Source of the DNA: Chrysoporthe austroafricana
Taxonomy: Eukaryota > Ascomycota > Sordariomycetes > Diaporthales > Cryphonectriaceae
Reading direction: 5' to 3'
Assembly (NCBI GenBank): GCA_001051155.2
Contig: JYIP02000001.1
Coordinates: 5,642,001-5,706,000, forward strand
Length of the DNA stretch: 64,000 bases
Both the position numbers and the translations under genes were made by a program. Below the pieces are notes generated by a model. That model saw nothing but the letters and a program-made list of their open reading frames with translations. It made no database searches and had not been told where the DNA came from. Each line of letters opens with the position of its first letter. The first letter of the stretch is position 1. Below, piece after piece: positions 1-10,309 of this stretch.

Positions 1-968
1 TGATACCAAGTTATTTGCGAATACCTGGGCTGGCACCAACGACAAAGTACATGACCGAATAATGACACGACTCTTCAGGCGCCGTCACGTATCACAACAA
101 GCCACGAAACCATAGATGAGCAATAGATTCGATGGATTCCTTCGGGACAACCTCACACTTTCAGCTCCGGCGCCAGCCAAATTTTAGACACGGGGATTCA
201 TTCTATCTTGCAGTGTCGATGTCTGATCAGTGGTCGTTCGTTCGGCTGCTGCTGACAATGCCTAGACGCCGTGCATCACGGTCAGGATAAGTTGCCTGGC
301 TTAGGTGGGGGTGGAGAGCTATTCAGCCGCGAGCTCAATCTACACGGCCGACCTTGATACACCATCACAAGTGTCATACGCAAGAAGGTCGCCGCTGTTT
401 CTATTGCTTCCGCTAGCTGAAATAGCATCAGGTTCGACACCTCATTAAAAAGTAAGTAGCTGGTCTGCTTCGACATTACAAGCAAATTAGTAATGCAAAG
501 ACAGGCTAGCAGCTCGGACCAGCGTACTGCTTCATAAGCCCCGGTCTGACTGCGGCCCGTAGACCGACGCTGGTGTCGTCCACAAGCCCCTCAACCTTGC
601 GCGGAGGGTTCCTGTAGCCTTTGCTTTGTCAGTTGCAGCCATTCTCTTGTAGACGTCTATTTCTTTTTGATCCACACTGACACGGTCATCCTGGTCTAAG
701 CACTTGGGAAGGAGTTCCCGTTGCCGAGGCCAAGAAGCAACAGTCAACCCGTCTCTATCACCGCTAGACCTTCACCATGACGCGGGCTGAATATCTAAAT
801 GACGAGGATAGCAACAGATCAGTCGCCTGGATCTGTCGTATAAAGAACAGGCCCTCCGCAAGAAGCCACGTCCTGTTCTAGATTTCAACGCAGCCAGTGA
901 ACCTCCTCATTATCTACCTGATCTGGCCTCACCATCTCCATTGAATCATTAGCGCACGGTGCAAAAAG
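1..968. other. Left-edge intergenic stretch, no gene seen
   Basis: Short open frames on the minus strand near 282-485 and 532-747 look random: they have no family motif, no good start context and no matching splice partners. The last 100 bases before 969 are the probable promoter and 5' leader of the NmrA-like gene. I see no tRNA, repeat array or transposon end here. Confidence 0.5.
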
Positions 969-1877
969 ATGTCTAAACCATTCGTCGCCGTGGCCGGTGC
1001 GACCGGTCAGCTAGGAAGGCTCATCGCTACCAGCCTGAGAGCCCGCAACGTCCCGGTGAAGGCCCTTGTTCGTCCGAAGACAGACCCGGCCCGCACCGCG
1101 ACCCTGAAGAGCGCCGGCGTCACCATCGCCGAGGCCGACCTGAGCGACGTCGCCGCCGTGGCCGAGGAGTTGCGCGGGGCCAGCACCGTCGTCTCCGCCC
1201 TCAACGGGCTCGCCGACACGATGCTGGGCACGCAGCAGGCCCTCCTCGACGCCGCGGCGCGCGCCGAGGCGAGCCGCTTCATCCCGTCAGACTTCTCGCT
1301 CGACTTCACGCGGACGGCCCCCGGGTCGAACCGCAACCTGGACCTGCGGCGCGCGTTCCACCGCGCGCTGGACGCGTCCGGCGTCCGCTGGACGTCGGTC
1401 CTGAACGGGGCCTTCATGGAGCTGCTCGCGGGCCCGGCGCCGCTCGTCAGCGACCGCCTCCGCCGCGTGCTGTACTGGGGCAGCGACGAGCAGCCGCTCG
1501 ACTTCACCACCTACGCCGACACCGCCGCGTACACGGCGGCCGTCGCCGCGGACCCGCGGCCCACCCCGCGCTACCTGCGCATTGCGGGGGATGTGGTCAC
1601 CCCGAGGGAGCTCGCCCGCATCGTGAGCCGGGTGCGAGGGGCTTCGTATTCGACCCTCTGGGCGGGGAGTCCCGGCTTCCTGGAGGGGGCGTCCGGAGTC
1701 ATGAGGCGGTTCGGCATAGGTGGGAGCGAGAAGGATGTGTTTCCTGCGTGGCAGGGCATGCAGTATACAGCAAACATGTTCTCGGGAGCCGGTAAGTTGG
1801 AGCCGCTGGATAACGACCGGTATCCGGAAATCAAGTGGACGAAGGTCCAGGATTTCCTCACCCAACAATCAGTGTAA
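969..1877 (+). CDS. NmrA-like / isoflavone-reductase-like NAD(P)-binding protein
   Basis: Single-exon gene of 302 residues. The N-terminus (residues 4-20) is a Rossmann fold with the GxxGxxG-type signature GATGQLGRLIA, followed by a basic VRP segment that usually favours NADP(H). The rest matches the atypical short-chain dehydrogenase class that includes NmrA and isoflavone reductases: SALNG near residue 78, a PSDFSLDF segment near 106 and a substrate-side C-terminal half. Such proteins either reduce small molecules or act as redox sensors, and the sequence alone does not decide which. The ATG at 969 starts directly in the beta-strand of the Rossmann fold, so no N-terminus is missing. It is probably cytosolic, as no signal peptide is seen. 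Its neighbour across a 211-base gap is convergent and not obviously related in function. Confidence 0.8.
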   Translation: MSKPFVAVAGATGQLGRLIATSLRARNVPVKALVRPKTDPARTATLKSAGVTIAEADLSDVAAVAEELRGASTVVSALNGLADTMLGTQQALLDAAARAEASRFIPSDFSLDFTRTAPGSNRNLDLRRAFHRALDASGVRWTSVLNGAFMELLAGPAPLVSDRLRRVLYWGSDEQPLDFTTYADTAAYTAAVAADPRPTPRYLRIAGDVVTPRELARIVSRVRGASYSTLWAGSPGFLEGASGVMRRFGIGGSEKDVFPAWQGMQYTANMFSGAGKLEPLDNDRYPEIKWTKVQDFLTQQSV

Positions 1878-2088
1878 AGAGGTCTCTTATGAAAGCCTTG
1901 GAGCAGCGGCGGTTATTATAGCAGAACAGACAGAAGCTGGACACATCCAGTGCCTGCAGTGTATGAGCCGCACCAAAATAGTTGCTATGGTAATGGAGTA
2001 GTTTATAATAACATCACGTCTTTTGGAAGACCACCTATCCAATGGGACACACTAGATATCGTGTGACCAGTAGAGCGTGGTGTCGACT

Positions 2089-3600
2089 TCACAAGCCCAT
2101 CAACTTAGCCAAAGCCTCCGCGATATCCTTCGCAAAACCTTCGTCGTTGATGTCCCTGTCGTCATCCACAACCTTGATTCCCGATCCTCGCAGCCCATCC
2201 CGAATGGTCGAGAAGAGCACCTCGTCTGCTTTCTCGTCCGCAAACGGCCCGCCGGGGGTCGATATCATACTCACGCCCCCGAGGGGCAGCCACAGCTGCA
2301 CGACAGAGGGCTCCTTGGCGGCCCGCAGCTTGTCGCTGATGAACCTGCCCACCTGCCTGCACTCCTCCTCTGACGACCGCATCAGCGTGACCACGGGGTT
2401 GTGCTCGTACAAGACCCTGTTCCGGTACGCCTCGGGGACCGTGTTCCTAGGTCCGAAATTGCTCATGTCGGTGGCCCCGACGGAGACGATGTAGGGGATC
2501 CCGGCGTCCACGGCCGCTTCGAGCCGGTCCTCGCCGGCGCTCATGACACCGCCCGTGATGAGGTCGCAGATCTCCGTCGTCGTCAGGTCGAGCACGCCAT
2601 CGAGCGTCCCCTGGCGGATGAGCCGCTCCATCGCCTTGCCGCCGTGGCCGGTGGCGTGGAAGACGTAGACCTCCACGCCGTACCTCGCCTCCAGGTGGTT
2701 CCGGATGGCATCGACGCCCGGCGTGGTCACCCCGAACATGGTGATTCCGACCCGCTTTGCGGCCCTGGCCGTCTCCTCGTGGTGATCTGTCCGCCTTGAT
2801 TCATACGCTTGGGCCATTGCTCCGATGGCTGCTCCGGCGTTGCTCAGAATATCCCGAAGAACTTGGTTCAGCCCCGCGACGTCCACCACGGAATAGACCA
2901 TCGAGATATCCGTCTCACCGACGCTATGGGAATCAGTAATTGCCTACCACGTAGAGGTGGAGAGGGCTCTGCTCTTACATAGGGCCGGTATCCCCACTTG
3001 CAACTGTCGATACGATCATCTTGAAGGCGAAAAGTCAGCGATGTCCACCTTGGAGTAGTTCTCCAGCCGGTCGTCCCAGCCGTAAGTCTACTATGAGAAG
3101 GTCTGCCTCGAGGCTGTGCAAATCACACGCGGTCGGCGTGGAAGGGCAGAATGCGCCTGCGTAGAATTCAGGGGGGAGAAGGGATAAAAAAAAATAGAAC
3201 CATGACCACTAGATTGGCATTGCCTAAATACCTTCGGAAACCCTATGGGAAGCACCTCCCTCATTACCTGTGCTGCGAGCGAGGTCCCTCCAGAGCCGCC
3301 GGCTGAGACGATGGCGGATATCTCATGCCTCTCGAAGAGCTTCTTGACGGCCTGGGCCGCGCAGCCCGCCATGAACTTGATGACCTTGCCTCTCGGTAGT
3401 CCTGAGGTGGTTTTACCATTGCCGTAGTCCTTGACGAGCTGTGCTTGGGAAATCGTGATTTCTGCGTGGTCGACATTTTCCCTCCCGACATCTAGTAATA
3501 GCGCCCCTGCGGCTCCTCCATGTAGGATGCGTTCTTTCAAGAAGAGCAGCTCCTGGAGCTTGGTGTCACATGTGCCCAGCACGAGCACCGTCGCAGGCAT
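2089..3600 (-). CDS. UPF0261 / Tm-1 N-terminal-like ATP-binding protein
   Basis: Three exons on the minus strand: 3600-3232, 3019-2979 and 2923-2089, giving 414 residues. Both introns are GT-AG and joining them keeps frame. The join restores the conserved run [36 protein letters not shown], which is broken by stops if unspliced. The N-terminus VLVLGTCDTKLQELLFL and the GGSGGTSLAA loop near residue 107 are typical of UPF0261 (Tm-1-like ATP-binding) proteins. The C-terminal half keeps the VFHATGHGGKAMERL and GGVMSAGEDRLEAA motifs. The length is normal for a stand-alone member. The biochemical role is unknown; the family is named for the tomato Tm-1 protein, whose N-terminal half it matches. It is head to head with the gene encoding the other Tm-1 half, 411 bases away. 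Confidence 0.88.
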
Positions 3601-4011
3601 AATGAGGGTGGAAATGGAAATATCCCGAGGCGCGAGAATGATATCTCGCCAAAAGTAAGTAAGGACGGCAGTGCCGGCACCGAGAAGGACTCCGAATTAT
3701 GTGCAGTGCTTGAATCTCATAGTAGCCTGACAACACATCAGGTAATGTGATCCAATCCCATAAGTGTCGGGATACATAATGACGAGGCTGCACATGCTGC
3801 TCTGTAGGCATTTCATATAGAGAGTGAGAAATACTGCGGGGCCGCGGCTGGGTGTGACATCTCAGCCAGTGACGTCAGGTGAGGTTATGGAGCAGAGTCT
3901 ATCCGGAGACGGTGCTTTCAGACACAACTCTCGTCTATCAAGGAGGGTTGCCATCCCGAACGTACATCGCACATACACTGTTCCGCCGAGGGTTTACAGC
4001 CGAGGGTCACA
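3601..4011. promoter_or_regulatory. Shared divergent promoter of the two Tm-1-like half genes
   Basis: These 411 bases separate the ATG at 3600 (minus) from the ATG at 4012 (plus). They hold no convincing open frame, so they must carry the promoters and leaders of both genes. A TGACGTCA-type palindrome, the classical CRE/bZIP core, is visible near 3869-3876 (gtgacgtcag). This makes co-regulation plausible, but no transcription start can be placed from sequence alone. Confidence 0.55.
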
Positions 4012-5072
4012 ATGGCGCCCCCGAACAACCGACAAGAGATCCTCCGCAAGCTGCGTGAGCAGATCGCAGAGGGCCGTGCAGTGGTCGGAGGAGGCGCAGG
4101 CATCGGGCTCAGCGCTAAGTTTGCAGAGGCTGGCGGGCTAGACATGATCGTCATATACAACTCTGGGCGTTACCGCATGGCTGGCCATGGGTCTCTAGCT
4201 GGGCTCATGCCATATGGGAATGCGAATGGTGCGTGAGCCGGGAACTGACCCCCACCCCGTCCCGGATGCTGCTGCAGGCAGACAGACGCCACAGCTACTG
4301 ACACGGGCCACTTATAGATATTGTCGTCGAGATGGTGAGTGTCGTCTCATACTCTGGGGCAGTGGGCTCGAGACGGCCCGGAACATGCCCCGGAACATGT
4401 TCCCCCCCCCTCCTTTTCTGCTAGTTCGTGGGCCGTGTCTGACACAGGGCTTTCTCTATGACGCAGGCCAGCGAGGTGCTACCTGTGGTAAAACGCACAC
4501 CGGTTATCGCCGGGGTGTGCGCCACGGATCCCTTCCGAGACATACCGGCGTTCCTCGGGCAGCTCCAGGAGCTCGGGTTCGCCGGGGTGCAGAACTTCCC
4601 GACGGTCGGACTGATCGACGGCCAGTTCCGGGCCAACCTGGAGGAGACGGGCATGTCGTTCGACAAGGAGGTGGAGATGATCCGGCTGGCGCACGAGCGC
4701 GACATGCTGACGACGCCGTACGTGTTCAGCGCGGAGGAGAGCAGGAAGATGGCGGAGGCGGGGGCCGACGTGCTGGTCTGCCACATGGGGCTCACCACCA
4801 GCGGCTCGATCGGGGCGAAGAGCGGGAAGAGCCTGGACGACTGCGTAAGGCTGATCCAGGAGCTGCGGGACGTGGCCGTCGAGGTCAATCCGGAGGTGAT
4901 CGTGCTGTGCCACGGAGGCCCGATCGCGAGCCCGGAGGACGCGCGGTACGTGCTAGACCGGGTGAAGGGGATCCACGGGTTCTACGGCGCGTCGAGCATA
5001 GAGAGACTGCCCGTGGAAGAGGCCATCACGGGCACGGCCAAGACCTTCAAGGCGCTGAAACTGAAGTCGTGA
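4012..5072 (+). CDS. PEP-hydrolase-like TIM-barrel protein (Tm-1 C-terminal-like)
   Basis: Three exons: 4012-4228, 4318-4334 (17 bases) and 4467-5072, giving 279 residues. The tiny middle exon encodes only DIVVEM and its neighbours, joining PYGNAN to [17 protein letters not shown]; without it the frame breaks. The protein matches the phosphoenolpyruvate-hydrolase-like, TIM-barrel signalling family (formerly TIM-br_sig_trns). Recognisable family features are [15 protein letters not shown], the [13 protein letters not shown] loop, the [15 protein letters not shown] segment, [13 protein letters not shown], and the [10 protein letters not shown] / [14 protein letters not shown] stretch near the C-terminus. 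It is probably a cytosolic enzyme acting on a small phosphorylated or keto-acid substrate. The exact reaction is not settled from sequence. In plants the same domain is the C-terminal half of Tm-1, so the divergent neighbour is its likely functional partner. Confidence 0.87.
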
Positions 5073-5644
5073 GAATGTTTTCTTGGGGGGGTTGGGAGGG
5101 GGGGGAAGGTCGGATATCTCAGTCTACTATGTATGTCCATGGCAGGATACTCAGCAGTACAACGCTGCTTTGAGGTACCTATCTAGGTTAGGTATGTACT
5201 CTGCAGAACTGCCCGTTATCCCTTGAGGATAGAACGATCTCAAATCCATCCCGTCTGCTTGGTACTTGGACAGGGCCCGCTGAGATATATACCCATGTTG
5301 AAATGGTTGGCAGCGAACTCTCTGTGGTGTTGTTGATTATTCGTTGTTGTTTAAATGCAAGATACGCTATAGGCTGGCCAGCGTGAGTCTTTGCAGTGGG
5401 TGGGCGGCCGGATCCCTGTCCTGCCCCTGTCCCTGTCGTGGTCCCTACTATTCCCGACGCTGCGGGCGAGGCAATGACGACCTGCGACTCGGCGCCGCCG
5501 CTTCAAAATAATCTTTTTTTTTAAACCCTTTTGTAATCGCATTGAATCAACTCCTCTATACATCAACTTTTCCTGGTCCAAGAATCGGTCCCTTCTGACC
5601 CAGTATCTTCTTTCTCCAGACATACTTCGCCTATCGAATTCAGC
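5073..5644. other. Intergenic region before heme lyase gene
   Basis: This stretch holds G-runs just after the stop (near 5086-5106), then AT-rich sequence with a T-tract at 5514-5522. The last 100 bases are probably the promoter and leader of the heme lyase gene. No reading frame here looks coding. Confidence 0.5.
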
Positions 5645-6910
5645 ATGGGTTTCTTCTGGGCTGATCCCGTACCCAGCGCGTCGCCGTCATCTTCAACCCG
5701 GGCGTCCTGCCCAGTCCCCCACCAGAAGCGCGGAGATGCGCCACCTCCCGTAAGTCTCGCAGCCCACCAGAGAGGGCTTGAAACCTCATGATCATCCAAT
5801 GACTGACTGCACTACAGCCGAGCTGTCCCATGCACAAGCGCTCCCAAGATGCACTGAGCTCGGCATCTCCCACAGCCACGGCCGCCGCGCCTTCGTCGTG
5901 CCCCGTTCCACACGATCAGAGGAATTCCGGCGCCTCCGAAGAGTCCTCCCTCCTCTCCAAGCTCAACCCTCTCAACTACATGTTCCACGACCTCTCGCAG
6001 TCTCGCGCCCCGAACCAGACCCACGCCCTGCCCACCGAGCGGGACCCAAGCTCCATCCCCAAGGGCTCCGGCGATGGCAACTGGGAGTACCCCTCCCCCC
6101 AGCAGATGTACAACGCGATGCTCCGCAAGGGCTATACCGACACCGACGTCACCGCCGTCGAGAGCATGGTCCAGGTCCACAATTTCCTGAACGAGGGCTG
6201 CTGGGCCGAGATTGTCGACTGGGAGAGGCGCTTTGGTGGTGGCCTGTCGCGGGCCTGGCAGATCTGCAAGCGCGGCGAAGAGAATGCCTACGAGACCCAG
6301 CAGCTCGTGGACTGGAGGAACGGCTCGCCGCCGATCAACCCTACACTCGTGCGGTTTCAGGGACGGCCCAAGGATATGACCCCGAAGGCTGCTATGCTCC
6401 AGGTCTTGGGCTGGATATATCCCGCTAAGTTTGGGTAAGTTTTCCTCTCCCTCCCCAAAAGAAGGCAAAGGAGATGAATAGAAATCCCGCCCGAAATCCC
6501 GCCCTATGAAGATGTCGAGACTAACTCGCTTGCAGTACCGAAAAGCCTTTCGACCGACATGACTGGTGAGTTACCTCTTTTCTGCGCTGCCTAGCTTGGC
6601 CCCCATGAGCTGGTCCTCTGCGTGCTACCTGCAGCCCAATTGCCAGATTCATTCGTCGCGGCTCTGAACTGACTTGTGGTATAGGTATGTCTCCCGAAAT
6701 GTCGACGGCACACAGAAGGAGGTTCGATATGTTATCGACTACTATAGCGGGCCCCCAGAGCCCACTGGCGAACCCGTTTTCTACCTCGATGTTCGCCCTG
6801 CGATGACTCCCACCGGTGCCGTGGAGCGTATGATGAGATGGGGTGGGGATGTCTGGTGGAGGGCATCCGGAGGAGCGGTCCGTGAGGCCAATCAGTCATC
6901 TCGGCAGTGA
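5645..6910 (+). CDS. CYC3: Cytochrome c heme lyase (holocytochrome c synthase)
   Basis: Four exons: 5645-5749, 5818-6434, 6536-6565 (30 bases) and 6685-6910, giving 325 residues. The enzyme attaches heme covalently to the CXXCH motif of apocytochrome c in the mitochondrial intermembrane space. The N-terminus has three Cys-Pro heme-binding motifs ([27 protein letters not shown]); the first two come together only after splicing at 5749/5818. The family core follows: [40 protein letters not shown] with its conserved His, and WERRFGGG. Next come [10 protein letters not shown], the FDRHDWYVSR segment rebuilt across exons 3 and 4, and the C-terminal [10 protein letters not shown] and DVRPA motifs. 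The start at 5645 is chosen because it puts the first CP motif in frame. All introns are short and GT-AG. The cytochrome c1-specific form CYT2 is a less likely alternative. Confidence 0.92.
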
Positions 6911-7240
6911 AGGCCCCAGATCTCTGGCAGGGCACTCATCGCACTCTGCTGTATCATTGCGGGAGGTTCTGATATTTCCGTTGGGTTGGGTTAGGTCACG
7001 TTCTACGACATTGGTTTCCAGCTGGCGTTTGGGCTTGGGTTCACGAGCGAATGATCCGTCTTCTCTTCCTGGGGCAAGTAAGACTATCGGCCCCAGACAC
7101 TCCTCTCTACCTGTATGAATCGAGGACGTCACCACACTGTTTCAACGTACATAGTTCGATGCTACGTGCACTCATTAGGTACATAGGTACACGAAAAGCG
7201 CGGCCCCGGACGTCTGGCCCTGTTCATCCACTCCCGATGC

Positions 7241-7886
7241 TCAGCTCAAGACGGTCGCGAGCTGGGTGACCTGGTCTAGCAGGCTCTGGCTCTCGCCGGC
7301 GGCATTGCTGAGCACCTTGTCCCTAAGGTGATCGACCTGCGATCCCGCCGCGGTGGGCGGGTTCCCCTGCGCCGTCTGGACCCTGCTGACCTGCATGGCG
7401 AGGAAGAACTTGGGGATCTTGATGGCGAGGCTGCCGCCCACGCTGCGCAGGCCCGCCTCCGTGGCGAGGTACACGTTCAGCTGGTCCTGGAGCGTCTGCA
7501 GGTCCGAACCCGCGAGCGGCTCCGCGGTCGCGAACGTGTCCAGCGCGAACTGCAGCGGCGTCGAGCTCGAGCTGGCGAAGTTGACGTCGCTGAACGACAC
7601 CGCCCCCGACGTCACGTCCGGCACGCCGGAGATCGTCGTCGCCGTCGCCGAGCACGTGATGTTCGCCTGGATCGCCGTCACCGAGTCCTGCACCTCCGCC
7701 GGCAGGGTGTCGCTGCCGACCACGAAGCATGCGTTCTGGCGGGACGTGAGGGGCGCTGTGAGAAGAAGAGGAGAACGTCAGTCAGGGTATAGGTCTGGAA
7801 GAGGAGACGCCGGGCGGCAACTAACCCGCGCGGCCCAGGACCGCAGTGGCGAGCGCCAGGAGCGTGAGAGTAGGAAGGGACGGCAT
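7241..7886 (-). CDS. HsbA-family secreted hydrophobic-surface-binding protein
   Basis: Two exons on the minus strand: 7886-7826 and 7755-7241, giving 191 residues. Exon 1 encodes a clear secretion signal (LPTLTLLALATAVLG, cleavage near residue 19-20). The mature part is an all-helical, Ala/Ser/Thr/Leu-rich chain with few charges, the size and pattern of the HsbA (hydrophobic surface-binding protein A) family. Those proteins are secreted, coat hydrophobic surfaces and may recruit lytic enzymes there. Two cysteines, one just after the intron (NACFVVGSD) and one in the ANITCSATA segment, could form a disulfide. The intron falls right after the signal peptide, a common arrangement for secreted fungal proteins. 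The exact surface or partner cannot be told from sequence. Confidence 0.75.
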
Positions 7887-9295
7887 GGTGGGAGTTGCGC
7901 CGGCGCGTGGGTATTAAAAAGATGTACAACACACGTATCAGAGAGCAGATCGGACCGGCGTGCTGCGGCTCAAGGAAAATGGTACGTTTAGAGCAGGAAG
8001 AGAAGACAGAGCCTAACACAACCTACCGGACGGTCGAAACAAGGGCGATCATCAGGAAGGGACGAACTTCTATTTATTATCAGATTTGCGTTTTCTGGCC
8101 GATCTGCGTGCGTCGATCGCCTCTGGCCTCATGCCATTCTTGGTACCGGTGGTGGATCTCTCATCTGTCTCGCTAGATCTTGGCATCTCCTCCTGAACGC
8201 AGCGTCGAGGATCAAGGCTCCATACATCACCTGTCCGGCACGCTTCAGACGTAGCACGAGCGCCCTACAAGCATGTTGCAGTGTTTGGCTATCCGCATAG
8301 GGGGTCCATCGTCTACCGATATGCTTGAAATCATGCTTCTAAGCGGCTTCAGGTTCGCTTGATCGTCCCGTCTCGGGGGGTCAGGCTGGCCCCTTGAAAG
8401 CTTGGCAGCGCACAGCACAAGGCGCAGCACATGATTCGGCGCCTCGCCGACTACCTGCTCTGTCTCAATCTTGTTCGAACATCGCGCATTCATTCTCATT
8501 GCGGTAATCCCGCGCCTCCCCTCCCGCTCTGGCCCTCTTCTACCTCAGGAAGTAAATGCGCTCGCGTCAGGGATTCGTATAATGTTGCGCCGGGCTACAA
8601 TCGCGGAATACGCCTCTTCGCAGGCTTCGATATTTCTCGAAAGGCTGCTGGCGAGAACTGTTCCTGGTGTCCTTGGTATATGCCACTTCTAACGCTGCCG
8701 GGTTCGCACAACTAAATCTTACGCAGCTTCAGCCCGTAAGAATAGCCCAAAGCACACCCGTCCGAACTGGGTACACTTAAGACATCCTGGTCTCGCCTCG
8801 CTGGATATATTATCGCGAGCGCCATCTCGACAGCGATGCTCCGGCCATTCACTAGCCACACTGCCACACGGCCTTGGTAGACCGTAGAGAACCTTGCAGT
8901 CGAGATGATGGATGATCTAGCGCCAATGGGCAGGGCCAAATCCAGATGCGAGTGTCCTCCTAGCAGCTCACACTACTTTATTACTGTAATGCGGCGTGTA
9001 TTAGAGGTCCTCATCTCATCAATGCTGTTACGTTAGGGCTGAATTACACTAGATCAGTATAACGCGCCTGGCTGTCCTTTTATCTCGGAGGTGTTTCATG
9101 CTGTACGCAGTCATGTATCCGTCCGTCCTCCGAACCTGCCGCTCATCAAGTCAGCGTATGGCATCACACTGAAAGCGAGAATAGAGCCAGGACTTTCGAT
9201 GCCAGAATTTAGGGCGACAAGGAGACACCGTCTCCGAAAGATCAGCAAGAAACTCTTCGAAGATACGTACAAGGCCCCGGCCTCCGTGCCGCCAT
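7887..9295. other. Long intergenic region, no supported gene
   Basis: The first 100 bases carry the promoter of the HsbA-like gene, which reads leftwards. Short open frames near 8245-8499, 8431-8715 and 8712-8939 lack motifs, introns that would extend them, or partner exons. The region may hold a decayed gene, but I cannot identify one. No tRNA or inverted-repeat element was recognised. Confidence 0.45.
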
Positions 9296-10309
9296 CTAGT
9301 CGTCCGGTTGAATTGGCTGTGCGCCTGTCAGAGCCGAGAAGACGGCTGCATCCAGCTTCGGCCGTGGTGGCTCTCGGTCTAGGATGGCTTTCATCCGGAA
9401 TACACTCGAAGGTCGCCTGGGGCGGTAATCCGCATTCAAGTACGCTCCGTTGACAAATGAGCCTATGGCCTGGCCGAACTGGACACTCTTTTTGCGGACC
9501 CTGGCCAGAATTGAGGACCGCCGTTCCGTCGTTTCTGCTCCTTGCCCCAAGTGCCGGTCCGTATTGTCGCTCCTCTCTGATACCAACATTGAGCTCCGCC
9601 AGCGTCTTTCGGCGCCGTCGTCACTGGCAGTATGCCGGTCCCACGCAGCTTCGGGACCGTTGCCGACCGATATACGATCATGCATCGTCTTCGCATCAAT
9701 ATCCTCCTGTCCACTGCTTAGCGTTCTAGGTGTCATATTGTTGGCCTGCGGGTCTTCAGGGTGCAAGGACGCCGTCGGCTGGGGCTCCAGGTTGGAAATC
9801 CAGGTCACGTCGGTGACGCTCTCCCGTGAGACGATTGTTGCTGTTGTCGTGCCGGTTCTATTCTGTGGTTCCTCATCTGGATCTCCGGCGGCTGTTGTGA
9901 TCTCTGCTTGGGAGACGGTGATTGTCGTGGCAGGATCTACCGCGGTTGAGGGGACAGAATGCAATGGCCTGAGAACTCGAGAGGATAGATCCGATGGCGA
10001 ACTAGGACCCGTAGAAGGTGGCGAGATACTCTGGGGATCATCTTCTCTCAGCCGCTCAACTGCATCGATGATGCAGTAGAGCAGGCCACGCAGGTCGCTG
10101 TCGCTGACCACATAGACGCCATCGTCTAGACGATACCCTGGTCCATGCTGGACCGAGTGCGCTTTGCTGGCTTCTCGAAGGTAGTCCTTGATCTGGGAGA
10201 GCACGTCTTCTAAGTCTTCATCGCTGAGCACCGTCAGTCTCTTGTGGAAAGTACTGTCCGGCGGTCTTGAGGCCATAGAGGACGCGGCGTCAGCCGTGGT
10301 ACGGAACAT
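9296..10309 (-). CDS. Hypothetical protein, mostly disordered, helical N-terminus
   Basis: Single open frame of 337 residues from the first in-frame ATG at 10309. The frame stays open upstream to 10372, but only through a TTG, so an upstream exon is possible. Residues about 15-95 look folded and helical: KRLTVLSDEDLEDVLSQI, then YVVSDSDLRGLLYCIIDA with repeated Leu/Ile and acidic spacing. The middle (about 95-260) is rich in Ser, Thr, Pro and charged residues and is probably disordered. The C-terminus is basic and less simple (KKSVQFGQAIGSFVNGAYL, then YRPRRPSSVFRMKAI) and may be a conserved binding segment. I do not recognise the family. No signal peptide or membrane helix is visible. Confidence 0.55.
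   Translation of the reverse strand: MFRTTADAASSMASRPPDSTFHKRLTVLSDEDLEDVLSQIKDYLREASKAHSVQHGPGYRLDDGVYVVSDSDLRGLLYCIIDAVERLREDDPQSISPPSTGPSSPSDLSSRVLRPLHSVPSTAVDPATTITVSQAEITTAAGDPDEEPQNRTGTTTATIVSRESVTDVTWISNLEPQPTASLHPEDPQANNMTPRTLSSGQEDIDAKTMHDRISVGNGPEAAWDRHTASDDGAERRWRSSMLVSERSDNTDRHLGQGAETTERRSSILARVRKKSVQFGQAIGSFVNGAYLNADYRPRRPSSVFRMKAILDREPPRPKLDAAVFSALTGAQPIQPDD

Noticed and set aside
3869..3876. CRE-like TGACGTCA palindrome as a proven regulatory site
   Set aside because: An 8-base palindrome can occur by chance in 411 bases. It is mentioned in the promoter entry but not called as a separate functional site.
8245..8939. Small frames that could be a short gene between HsbA and the hypothetical protein
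   Set aside because: No motif, no signal peptide, no consistent splice joins, and frames on both strands overlap. They were kept only as an unexplained intergenic region.
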